A stretch of 5,901 bases of DNA. Source: Oscillospiraceae bacterium. GTDB lineage: Bacteria; Bacillota; Clostridia; Oscillospirales; Ruminococcaceae. Every line of letters starts with the position of its first letter. The stretch's first letter is position 1. A model generated the notes under the pieces. That model was not told the DNA's origin. It saw only the letters and a program-made list of their open reading frames with translations, and did not search any database. The translations under genes were made by a program, and so were the position numbers. Below, piece after piece: positions 1-5,886 of the stretch. The DNA lies in assembly GCA_019420135.1 (NCBI GenBank), contig JAHZHS010000092.1:2171-8071 (forward strand), in the 5' to 3' direction.

Positions 1-1
1 C

Positions 2-379
2 CTTGCCCTTGCCAACGGGTATGACAGCTTTCTTATGTTCAAGGTTTACGCCCGGCGCGCCACCCGTCCCGATGACATTGAAAAAGTCTGCAACCCGGTG
101 CTGCATCGGGAAAACATGGCAGCCTTCCGCTGGGCTCTGGAACAGACAAAAACAGGAGCGCCTGCGGTGTGGGCTGCCTGGGGAACCATCATTGAAAAGC
201 GGCCCTATCTGGCGGACTGCCTGCGGGACATGATTGCCGTGGGGGAAGAACTGGGGGCACAGTGGTATTCTGCCGGGGCACGGTCCAAAAAAGGGCATCC
301 CCATCATCCTCTCTACCTGCGCAAGGACTGCCCCCTGGATCCCTTTGATGTAGGCAACTATCTGGAACAAAGCTTTTGA
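2..379 (+). CDS. DUF1643 family protein, C-terminal part (partial at left edge)
   Basis: The reading frame is open from base 2 to the TGA at 377-379 (125 residues visible); the start lies outside the window. The visible protein begins in a stretch like NGYDSFLMFKVYARRATRPDD, followed by a conserved Asn/Pro region (CNPVLHREN), VWAAWG, and near the end KKGHPHHPLYL. This order, a central 'N-x-(F/Y)-x-x-RAT-x-P-x-D' block, an 'A-WG' block and a terminal 'K-x-G-x-P-x-HPLYL' block, is what I recall for DUF1643, a family of small bacterial and phage proteins with no established biochemical role. Family members are about 150-170 residues, so roughly 30-45 N-terminal residues are missing here. No membrane segment or signal peptide is visible. 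I see no convincing terminator after the stop; a GGCTC/GAGCC hairpin (390-394/412-416) lacks a following U-tract. The Met codon at 35 is internal, not the start, because conserved sequence precedes it. Confidence 0.75.
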   Translation, partial: LALANGYDSFLMFKVYARRATRPDDIEKVCNPVLHRENMAAFRWALEQTKTGAPAVWAAWGTIIEKRPYLADCLRDMIAVGEELGAQWYSAGARSKKGHPHHPLYLRKDCPLDPFDVGNYLEQSF

Positions 380-505
380 AAGACGCTGGGGCTCGCCGCT
401 TTTTGCCGGGAGAGCCACCGGGCCGAAATTTTGGTGACGGGAGACTTATTGTTCACGGAAAACCTGCTGACAGTGCCCGAAACAGAAAAAATGACATCCC
501 GCAGA
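380..505. other. Intergenic stretch with no recognisable gene
   Basis: This stretch lies between the DUF1643 stop and the glgA promoter. Neither strand has an open frame with a plausible ribosome binding site or recognisable protein. A weak hairpin (GGCTC 390-394 with GAGCC 412-416) is present but lacks a U-tract on its 3' side, so I do not call it a terminator. Together with the promoter and leader that follow, the whole gene-free gap runs from 380 to 682. Confidence 0.5.
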
Positions 506-534
506 TTGAATTTTGCACGAAAATATGCTAATCT
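506..534 (+). promoter_or_regulatory. Probable sigma-A promoter for glgA
   Basis: A -35-like TTGAAT (506-511) and a -10-like TAATCT (529-534) are separated by 17 bases. The -10 hexamer is preceded by TGC, an extended -10 element, which can compensate for its weak match. Initiation about 7 bases downstream would start the RNA near 541, immediately before the first strand of the structured leader. That coincidence supports the call, but both hexamers are imperfect. Confidence 0.45.
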
Positions 535-540
535 TTCTTC

Positions 541-665
541 ATAAGGGTACGAAACGGGGCAGCTGCGGCGATCCCGTTCCGCGCCGATTGACCTTCCGAA
601 GGGGCCAGCAGAGGAAACTTTTTGAATCAGGCTGGTAGCTTTGAGGGCATCGGCAGAACCCTATT
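541..665 (+). ncRNA. Structured 5' leader RNA of glgA (unassigned cis-regulatory candidate)
   Basis: Five nested helices can be drawn by eye. P1 pairs AGGGT 544-548 with ACCCT 658-662. P2 pairs 550-558 with 573-581 (AACGGG/CCCGTT plus two GC pairs across one mismatch). P3 pairs GCCGAT 583-588 with ATCGGC 649-654. P4 pairs CCTT 592-595 with AAGG 599-602. P5 pairs CCAGC 605-609 with GCTGG 631-635. P1 encloses everything, and P3 encloses P4 and P5, giving a compact branched fold. The P1 3' strand ends about 7 bases before the glgA Shine-Dalgarno, so opening or closing P1 could affect translation. I compared it from memory with common riboswitch consensus elements (TPP, FMN, SAM, lysine, glycine, c-di-GMP, c-di-AMP, ZTP, THF, guanidine, cobalamin, M-box, T-box) and found no match. 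Pairing is seen in the sequence; a regulatory role is inference. Stems this short can arise by chance in GC-rich DNA. Confidence 0.4.
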
Positions 666-668
666 GGA

Positions 669-675
669 AAGGAAG
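669..675 (+). promoter_or_regulatory. Shine-Dalgarno fixing the GTG start of glgA
   Basis: AAGGAAG lies 7 bases upstream of GTG 683. The frame is open further upstream to a TTG at 641, but that codon has no ribosome binding site and falls inside the folded leader. The ATG at 678 is out of frame. GTG 683 is therefore the preferred start. Confidence 0.6.
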
Positions 676-844
676 AGATGTTGTGGCACAGAAAAAAGCG
701 CCGTCCGCCAAGAAGTCCGCAGCCGAAGCCAAAACTGCTCCGGCTGCCGTAAAGAGCACCGCTGGTGCTGCCAAGAAGGCTGAGCACGCGGCAAAGAATG
801 CCGAACCCGTGGCCGAAAAGACCACAGCCGCTGCCCCAAAGCCG

Positions 845-1285
845 GAGTCTGCGGCTGAAAAGGCGAAGCCCACTGTTCAGAAGGCCGAGTCTGTCCCTGT
901 AAAGACCGAACCTGTCGCCCAAAAGTCCGAACCCGCCGCCAAGAAGGTTGAGCCTGCCGCTAAGAAGGTTGAGCCTGCCGCCAAGAAGGCGGAGCCTGCC
1001 GTTAAGAAGGCAGAGCCTGCCGCCAAGAAGGCCGAGCCCGCTGCCAAGAAGGCCGAGCCCGCTGCCAAGAAGGCCGAGCCCATTACTGAAAAGATTCAGC
1101 CGACGGCGAAGAAGACCAAACCTGCTGCCAAAAAGGTAAAGTCTGCTGCGAAAAAGGCAGCGCCTGTCGTGGAAGAACCAAAACCGATGACCGAAAAAGC
1201 AACCCCCGCCGCGGAGGAGACCAAGCCTGCGGCCCCGCAGGCAGCCCCTGTGACGGAGGAACCCAAGGCCGTTGTGACGGAACCG
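845..1285 (+). repeat. 21-bp tandem repeat encoding heptapeptides (consensus EPAAKKA) in the GlgA extension
   Basis: Twenty-one consecutive 21-bp units keep a perfect 7-codon register from 845 to 1285. The core (929-1075) is seven near-identical units: EPAAKKV twice, EPAAKKA, EPAVKKA, then EPAAKKA three times; the last three are almost identical in DNA too. Flanking units are more diverged (ESAAEKA, KPTVQKA, EPVAQKS before; EPITEKI, QPTAKKT, KPAAKKV, KSAAKKA, APVVEEP, KPMTEKA, TPAAEET after). The centre is Lys-rich and basic, while the last units turn acidic (Glu). The composition resembles histone-H1-like Ala/Lys/Pro tails. The repeat also keeps several antisense and out-of-frame reading frames open, which are not genes. 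Confidence 0.9.
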
Positions 1286-1294
1286 GTTCAGCCG

Positions 1295-1312
1295 AAGGAG
1301 GAAGCGCCTATG
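1295..1312 (+). promoter_or_regulatory. Internal Shine-Dalgarno and in-frame ATG at the extension/enzyme boundary of glgA
   Basis: AAGGAGG (1295-1301) is followed after 8 bases by ATG 1310-1312, in frame with glgA as residue Met210. It sits only nine residues before the first conserved GlgA strand (RRSIAFIGSE), where an ordinary GlgA would begin. It is a better ribosome binding site than the one at 669-675. It could be a vestige of the original glgA start before the repeat was added, or a working second start giving an extension-free enzyme. AAGGAGG also encodes Lys-Glu-Glu in a Glu-rich stretch, so chance is possible. Confidence 0.45.
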
Positions 1313-2098
1313 GAACCGCAATATACAACTCCCCGCAGAAGCATCGCATTTATCGGATCAGAGTGCCATCCCTTTGTCAAGACGGGCGGCCTGGGCGACG
1401 TGATGTACGCCCTGCCCCGTGAACTGGTGGCCCAGAACTGCGATGTGCGCGTTATCCTGCCCCGGTATGCCTGCATTCCCCAGAAGTATCAGGATAAAAT
1501 GGTTTACCGCGGCGAGTTCTACATGGACCTGGGCCTGACCGGCCGCAGCTACTACGTGGGCATCATGGAGTACGTCTGTGACGGTGTCGTCTATGATTTC
1601 ATCGACAACCAGGAGTTTTTCTCCGCAGGCAACCCCTACATCGGTCTGGTGGATGATATTCCCAAGTATTGCTTCTTCAGCAAGGCTGCGCTGGCCGCAC
1701 TGAACTATATGAACTGGATCCCGGACATCATCCATTGCCATGACTGGCAGGCGGCTCTGGTTCCGGTGTATCTGCGCACCATGTTCCAGAACACCCCGGT
1801 GGGCCATGCCAAGACGGTGCTCACCATCCACAACCTGCGCTTCCAGGGAATCTACAATATCCCCACCCTCAAGTACTGGACCGGCCTGCCGGATGAAGTC
1901 TTCAACATGGGCGCCATGAAGCAGGGCTATGAGGATGCCAATATGCTCAAGGGCGGCCTGGCCTATGCCGACCGCATCACCACCGTCAGCTATACATACG
2001 CCCAGGAAATCCAGACTGCTGAGTACGGCGAAAAGCTGGAAGACCATCTGCGTTATCACAGCTACAAGCTGCGGGGCATCGTCAACGGCATCGACTAC

Positions 2099-2115
2099 GG
2101 CATGTGGAAAACAAG
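2099..2115 (+). other. Frameshift/deletion junction in glgA
   Basis: Upstream sequence reads NGIDYGMW in the frame of the GTG 683 start. From GTG 2104 the frame one base earlier reads VENKLALQQ, the next recognisable GlgA block. In E. coli GlgA, as I recall it, about 20 residues separate these blocks. GTGGAA (2104-2109) is the last part of GMW(K) in one frame and begins VEN in the other. A deletion between two GTGGAA copies of about 64 bases (1 modulo 3) would explain both the missing residues and the frame change. Only one copy remains, so the repeat-mediated origin is inference. Confidence 0.7.
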
Positions 2116-2749
2116 CTGGCCCTCCAGCAGGAACTGGGCCTTATCCCGGATCAGGGCAAGTTTGTCATCGGCCTGATCTCCCGTCTCACCAATCAGAAGG
2201 GCCTGGATCTGGTCAACGCCATTATCCCTGAAGTAATGGACGGCAACACCCAGGTGGTGGTGCTGGGGACCGGTGACAAGGAGTATGAGGACACTTTCCG
2301 TTACTACGAGAACGCCTACAAGGGAATGTTCAGTGCCTGCATCCAGTACGACGAGTCCCGTGCCCACCGCATCTATGCGGCAGCTGATTCGCTGCTGGTG
2401 CCCTCCCGCTTTGAGCCCTGTGGTCTGACCCAGCTCAACGCCATGCACTATGGCACACTGCCCATCGTCCGGGAGACCGGCGGCCTGAAGGATACGGTGC
2501 AGCCTTACAACATCTTCAACGGGGACGGCAATGGATTCACCTTTGACCGCTACGATGCCGGCCTGCTGCTGGATGCCATCAACCGTGCCAAGACTGAATA
2601 TTTCGTCAACCGCTATCACTGGGACGAGGTTGTCCAGCGGGATATGGCCAAGGATGTTTCCTGGAGCAATTCCGCCCGCCAGTACAAGGACTTGTACCTG
2701 GAATTGACGCCGTGGTAATTGGAAGAATCACCTCCACATTCATATAAGC

Positions 2750-2796
2750 AAAAAGCCAGAGGCAAGGTCTGTTCCGGACTTTGCCTCTGGCTTTTT
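2750..2796. terminator. Rho-independent terminator downstream of glgA (bidirectional symmetry)
   Basis: A 21-bp stem pairs 2750-2770 with 2776-2796 around loop GTTCC. It is almost fully complementary, with only two G-U wobbles near the loop. It has an A-run on its 5' side and a T-run (2792-2796) on its 3' side, so it could stop transcription in either direction. It begins 31 bases after the glgA stop and ends transcription before the next promoter. Confidence 0.93.
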
Positions 2797-2879
2797 AATT
2801 GTGGAAATATGGTTGCTGCTGATATCTCAGGAGCTCTCTGCGGCCAGAGAAAAATGGAGAGATAAAGTGCTGGAAACCG

Positions 2880-2908
2880 TTGACGGCCATGACCGGGCGG
2901 AGTATTCT
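2880..2908 (+). promoter_or_regulatory. Probable sigma-A promoter for the sulfur-redox fusion gene
   Basis: TTGACG (2880-2885) matches five of six -35 consensus bases. TATTCT (2903-2908) matches four of six -10 bases, and the spacer is 17. The site lies between the glgA terminator and the next gene. Transcription would start near 2915, leaving a leader of about 210 bases. Confidence 0.6.
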
Positions 2909-2914
2909 TTTAAT

Positions 2915-3127
2915 AGTAGTGATTATCCCCGAAAATGTGGAAAGCCACGGCAATGGAACCTGAGAAATTACCCAAAAGAGCAGAAAAGGCCGCATAAAGA
3001 AGGCCTTGAGATCGGGCTGAAGAAGTGGCAGAAAGGAGGCACGGCAGACCGTCATCGGTAAAATAGGAAACAGGAAAGCCCGGCGGGTGTTGTCTGCCCG
3101 CAGAGCACTCCGAAAGGGAGGCAATGT
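2915..3127 (+). promoter_or_regulatory. Long 5' leader and ribosome binding site of the fusion gene
   Basis: This is the presumed untranslated leader. It contains three small hairpins: GTGG/CCAC (2937-2940/2945-2948), AAGGCC/GGCCTT (2986-2991/3002-3007) and GCGGG/CCCGC (3083-3087/3097-3101). The last lies 14 bases before the GGGAGG Shine-Dalgarno (3116-3121), which is 6 bases from ATG 3128. No hairpin has a U-tract, and I recognise no riboswitch. Short frames in this stretch (2801-3061 on plus, 2935-2997 on plus) lack ribosome binding sites and recognisable products, so I treat it as non-coding. Confidence 0.4.
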
Positions 3128-5698
3128 ATGAAAATTCTCGTCATCGGCGGCGTGGCTGCCGGTACCAAGGCGGCGGCCAAGCTCAAACGAGAGCAGCCGG
3201 ACGCGGAAGTCGTGATTTATACCAGAGGCAAGGATATTTCTTATGCGGGCTGCGGCCTGCCCTACTACGTGGGCGGTGAGATTCCCACCCGGGAAGACCT
3301 CATCGTTAACACCCCTGCCAAATACGCCGGACTGACCGGTGTGCAGGTCTTTACCGGTCAGGAAGCGGTCAAACTGGACGCCGCGGCCAAGACCGTGACG
3401 CTGCGGGATGTGGATTCCGGCACCGAGAGCACCCAGGGGTATGACAAGGTGATTCTTGCGGTGGGGGCCGAACCCTTTGTACCCGGTGTCCCCGGCACAA
3501 ACCTGGCCGGTGTGTTCTGCATGCGTACCCCGGATGATGCCATCGGTGTCCGGGACTGGGCGGACAAAAATGACAGCCGCCGCGCAGTCGTGGTGGGCGG
3601 CGGTTTCATCGGCCTGGAAGTGGCCGAGAACCTCATGGCCAAGGGCCTGTCGGTGACGGTCGTGGATATGGCGGATCAGCTCATGCCCAATATCTTTGAC
3701 CCCGAGATGGCGGGCTATGTCAAGCGTCAGCTGCAGGCCAAGGGCATGCGGGTGCTGACCGGCACGGCCCTCAAGGGCGTTACCGGCACCGACCGGGCCG
3801 ACGGCATCGATACCGATTCGGGCAAGATCCCGGCGGATCTGGTGGTGCTGGCCATCGGTATCCGTCCTGCCACCGGCTTTTTGGCGGACAGTGGACTGGA
3901 TCTGTTCAAGGGCACCATCCGGGTGGACAACAAGCAGCAGACCAACCTGCCTGATGTCTACGCGGTGGGCGACTGCGCCATGGTGTTTAACGCTCTCACC
4001 GGTAAACCCCAGTGGTCTGCCATGGGCTCTACTGCCAACATCACCGGGCGCTGCCTGGCACGGAATCTCTCCGGCCATGAGGCACTGTACGGCGGCTGCC
4101 TGGGCACCGGCGTGGTGCGGCTGATGGAAGGCCTCAACGCCGGCCGCACCGGCCTGACCGAGGCCCAGGCAAAAGAGGCCGGTTATGATCCGGCCACCGT
4201 CGTCTGCGTGACCGATGACAAGGCGCACTACTATCCCGGCGCAGGAGCTTTCATTACCAAGCTCATCGCCGACCGCGCCAGCCACAAGCTGCTGGGCATC
4301 CAGGTATTGGGCGGCGGTGCTGTGGACAAGATGGTGGACATCGCGGTCACCGGCATTTCCATGGGCGCTACCCTGGAGACCTTCGACACGCTGGACTTTG
4401 CCTATGCGCCGCCTTTCTCCACCGCCATCCATCCCTTTGTCCAGGCCTGCTACATTCTGGAGAACAAACTCTCCGGCAACTTTGAGACCTTCACCCCTGC
4501 CCAGTACGCCGCGGGCGCTGCCGCGGACTATCAGGTCATCGACGTGCAGCCCCAGCCCGCCATTCCCGGTGCAAAGTGGGTCAATCTTTCTGCTGTACAT
4601 GGACCCATTGAGGGGCTGGACAAGGACGCCAAACTGCTGCTGGTCTGCGCAAGAGGCAAGCGTGGCTATTTCCTGCAGAATCGCCTGAAGGCCTGCGGCT
4701 ATACCAACACCCGTGTGCTGGAGGGCGGCGTTACCTTCAATCAGGTCAAGGTGAAATTCCAGGGCAAGATTCCCCCGGAGGAGATCAAGCGGGTCAAGGG
4801 CCTGGGCTGCCTGCAGGACAAGCGCTATCCCGACCGCTTCAACGTCCGAGTCATCACCCGCAACGGCAAGATCACCAATGAAGAGCAGCGGGCCATCGCC
4901 GAGGCGGCCCAGCGCTACGGCTCCGGCGAGGTCACCATGACCACCCGCCTGACCCTGGAGATCCAGTGCGTGCCCTATGACAAGCTGGACGAACTGCGGG
5001 AATTCCTGGCCCAGGCCGGTTTGCAGACCGGCGGCACAGGCTCTCTGGTGCGCCCGGTGGTTTCCTGCAAGGGTACCACCTGCCAGTACGGCCTGCTGGA
5101 TTCCTTCGGCCTGAGCGAGAAACTGCATGAACGGTTCTACCTGGGGTATCACAATGTCACCCTGCCTCACAAGTTCAAAATCGCGGTGGGAGGCTGTCCC
5201 AACAACTGCGTCAAGCCTGATCTGAACGACCTGGGCATTGTCGGTCAGCGCATCCCCATGGTCGACCCGGCCAAGTGCCGCGGCTGCAAGGTCTGCCAGG
5301 TGGAGACCAATTGCCCCATCCATGTGGCCAAGCTGGAAAACGGGACCATTCATATCGATCCCAACGCCTGCAACCACTGCGGACGCTGCAAGGGCAAGTG
5401 CCCCTTCGGTGTGACCGAGGAGTTTGTGGACGGCTACAAGATTTATCTGGGCGGACGCTGGGGCAAGAAGATTGCCCATGGTCATCCCATGGACAAGATC
5501 TTTACCTCTGAGGAGGAAGTGCTGGATATTGTCGAGCGCGCCATCCTCTTCTTCCGTGATGAAGGAATCACCGGCGAGCGTTTCGCCGATACCATTGACC
5601 GTCTGGGCTTCGATTATGTCCAGAACAAGCTGATGACGGCGCCGGTGGACAAGGATGCTGTCCTCAACAAGACGGTGATCGGCGGCGCCAGCTGCTGA
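3128..5698 (+). CDS. CoA-disulfide/persulfide reductase-rhodanese-siroheme sulfite/nitrite reductase-ferredoxin fusion
   Basis: This 856-residue cytoplasmic redox protein is intact, with start ATG 3128 set by GGGAGG 6 bases upstream. Residues 1 to about 445 form a CoA-disulfide-reductase-type flavoprotein: FAD site VIGGVAAG (5-12), redox Cys42 in SYAGCGLPYY, NAD(P)H site VVVGGGFIGLEV (154-165), second FAD motif DVYAVGDCA (276-284), and a dimerisation domain with YAPPFS. Residues about 465-540 are a rhodanese domain with candidate sulfur-carrying Cys507 (VCARGKRG). Residues about 560-700 are a nitrite/sulfite reductase domain: the TTRLTLEIQ strand, then cysteines 647/652 and 690/694 (CKGTTC, CPNNC) that would hold a [4Fe-4S]-siroheme centre. 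Residues about 715-762 carry two ferredoxin motifs (C717, 720, 723, 729; C748, 751, 754, 758). The flavoprotein-plus-siroheme layout recalls NirB, but with CoADR and rhodanese parts. By family knowledge it should use NAD(P)H to reduce persulfide, sulfite or nitrite; sulfite/persulfide is my preferred inference because of the rhodanese. The true substrate cannot be read from sequence. Confidence 0.88.
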   Translation: MKILVIGGVAAGTKAAAKLKREQPDAEVVIYTRGKDISYAGCGLPYYVGGEIPTREDLIVNTPAKYAGLTGVQVFTGQEAVKLDAAAKTVTLRDVDSGTESTQGYDKVILAVGAEPFVPGVPGTNLAGVFCMRTPDDAIGVRDWADKNDSRRAVVVGGGFIGLEVAENLMAKGLSVTVVDMADQLMPNIFDPEMAGYVKRQLQAKGMRVLTGTALKGVTGTDRADGIDTDSGKIPADLVVLAIGIRPATGFLADSGLDLFKGTIRVDNKQQTNLPDVYAVGDCAMVFNALTGKPQWSAMGSTANITGRCLARNLSGHEALYGGCLGTGVVRLMEGLNAGRTGLTEAQAKEAGYDPATVVCVTDDKAHYYPGAGAFITKLIADRASHKLLGIQVLGGGAVDKMVDIAVTGISMGATLETFDTLDFAYAPPFSTAIHPFVQACYILENKLSGNFETFTPAQYAAGAAADYQVIDVQPQPAIPGAKWVNLSAVHGPIEGLDKDAKLLLVCARGKRGYFLQNRLKACGYTNTRVLEGGVTFNQVKVKFQGKIPPEEIKRVKGLGCLQDKRYPDRFNVRVITRNGKITNEEQRAIAEAAQRYGSGEVTMTTRLTLEIQCVPYDKLDELREFLAQAGLQTGGTGSLVRPVVSCKGTTCQYGLLDSFGLSEKLHERFYLGYHNVTLPHKFKIAVGGCPNNCVKPDLNDLGIVGQRIPMVDPAKCRGCKVCQVETNCPIHVAKLENGTIHIDPNACNHCGRCKGKCPFGVTEEFVDGYKIYLGGRWGKKIAHGHPMDKIFTSEEEVLDIVERAILFFRDEGITGERFADTIDRLGFDYVQNKLMTAPVDKDAVLNKTVIGGASC

Positions 5699-5748
5699 CG
5701 GAGGACCCGTCATCAGAATACCGATCCCGGCAGGTGAATTCCTGTCAT

Positions 5749-5801
5749 AAAAAGCACGCTGAACCCCGACGGAAATCCGCCGGGAGTTCAGCGTGCTTTT
5801 T
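5749..5801 (+). terminator. Rho-independent terminator of the fusion gene
   Basis: An 11-bp uninterrupted stem pairs 5754-5764 with 5786-5796. It is extended inward by CCCG/CGGG and CGG/CCG helices, with a bulged A at 5785 and a small mismatch, around an AAAT loop. Five Ts (5797-5801) follow and five As precede, so the element is near-symmetric. It starts about 50 bases after the stop codon. Confidence 0.92.
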
Positions 5802-5844
5802 GCTTTGTGCGGCAGGGGAGGAAAGTGGGTTCGTTCAGGGCAAC

Positions 5845-5886
5845 AAAAAATCCGCCGCGGGCGGCGAAAGCCGGACCCGCGGCGGA
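5845..5886 (-). terminator. Minus-strand terminator of a convergent gene beyond the right edge
   Basis: A GC-rich 11-bp stem (5851-5861 with 5876-5886) continues as CGGC/GCCG (5862-5865/5870-5873) past a two-base bulge. It is capped by a GAAA loop on the plus strand, which reads TTTC on the minus strand. Six As at 5845-5850 become a U-tract after the hairpin only when read on the minus strand. The right edge (5887-5901) shows no minus-strand stop codon, so the gene it serves would end outside the window. Confidence 0.75.

Larger units (their letters stand above)
683..2718 (+). pseudogene. glgA: Glycogen (starch) synthase GlgA with Lys/Ala/Pro-rich N-terminal extension, frameshifted
   Basis: GlgA (GT5, GT-B fold, cytoplasmic) transfers glucose from ADP-glucose to the end of an alpha-1,4-glucan, the chain-elongation step of glycogen synthesis. 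Residues 1 to about 217 form a low-complexity Lys/Ala/Pro/Glu extension absent from ordinary GlgA. The enzyme starts at about residue 219 (RRSIAFIGSE) and shows the ADP-glucose-binding KTGGLGDV (K233), IHCHDWQ, LTIHN and KLRGIVNGIDY. After NGIDYGMW the frame is lost and translation stops at 2174-2176 (497 residues). The C-terminal Rossmann domain resumes in the frame starting at 2104: VENKLALQQELG, SRLTNQKGLDLV, catalytic-site PSRFEPCGLTQL (Glu codon 2413-2415), YGTLPIVRETGGL, to TAA at 2716-2718. About 20 residues normally between 'W' and 'ENK' are absent, so this is an out-of-frame deletion rather than a single-base error. The truncated product lacks the catalytic C-terminal half and should be inactive. 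A sequencing or assembly artefact is the alternative. No other glg gene is in the window. Confidence 0.85.

Noticed and set aside
390..416. Hairpin after the DUF1643 gene as a terminator
   Set aside because: The stem is only five pairs with a 17-base loop and no U-tract follows.
641..682. Upstream TTG start for glgA
   Set aside because: It lies within the folded leader without a ribosome binding site, whereas GTG 683 has AAGGAAG at 7 bases.
539..1321. Minus-strand frame of 260 codons with Leu/Gly/Arg repeats
   Set aside because: It is the antisense image of the 21-bp repeat of the GlgA extension. The periodicity keeps it open and it has no independent support.
1358..2059. Minus-strand frame of 233 codons
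   Set aside because: It lies entirely antisense to conserved GlgA domain sequence and has no recognisable product.
2104..2115. Programmed ribosomal frameshift joining the two halves of glgA
   Set aside because: The needed shift is -1, but the site (TGG AAA ACA) is not a good slippery heptamer, and about 20 conserved-region residues are missing, so a deletion explains the data better.
2935..2997. 20-codon frame in the leader of the redox gene (possible leader peptide)
   Set aside because: It has no Shine-Dalgarno and no run of regulatory codons, and is not followed by an attenuator hairpin with a U-tract.
2795..2997. Short minus-strand hydrophobic frame ending in the glgA terminator
   Set aside because: Only a weak AAGG lies upstream of its possible start, the stop overlaps the terminator stem, and the composition is not that of a known small membrane protein.
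2801..3061. Plus-strand frame of 86 codons between the glgA terminator and the redox gene
   Set aside because: It begins at a GTG only four bases after the terminator with no ribosome binding site, overlaps the promoter at 2880-2908, and its product is not recognisable.
2795..5713. Very long minus-strand open frame (972 codons) opposite the redox gene
   Set aside because: It is an antisense shadow created by GC-rich codon use. Its translation shows no recognisable family, while the plus strand encodes four clear domains with intact motifs.
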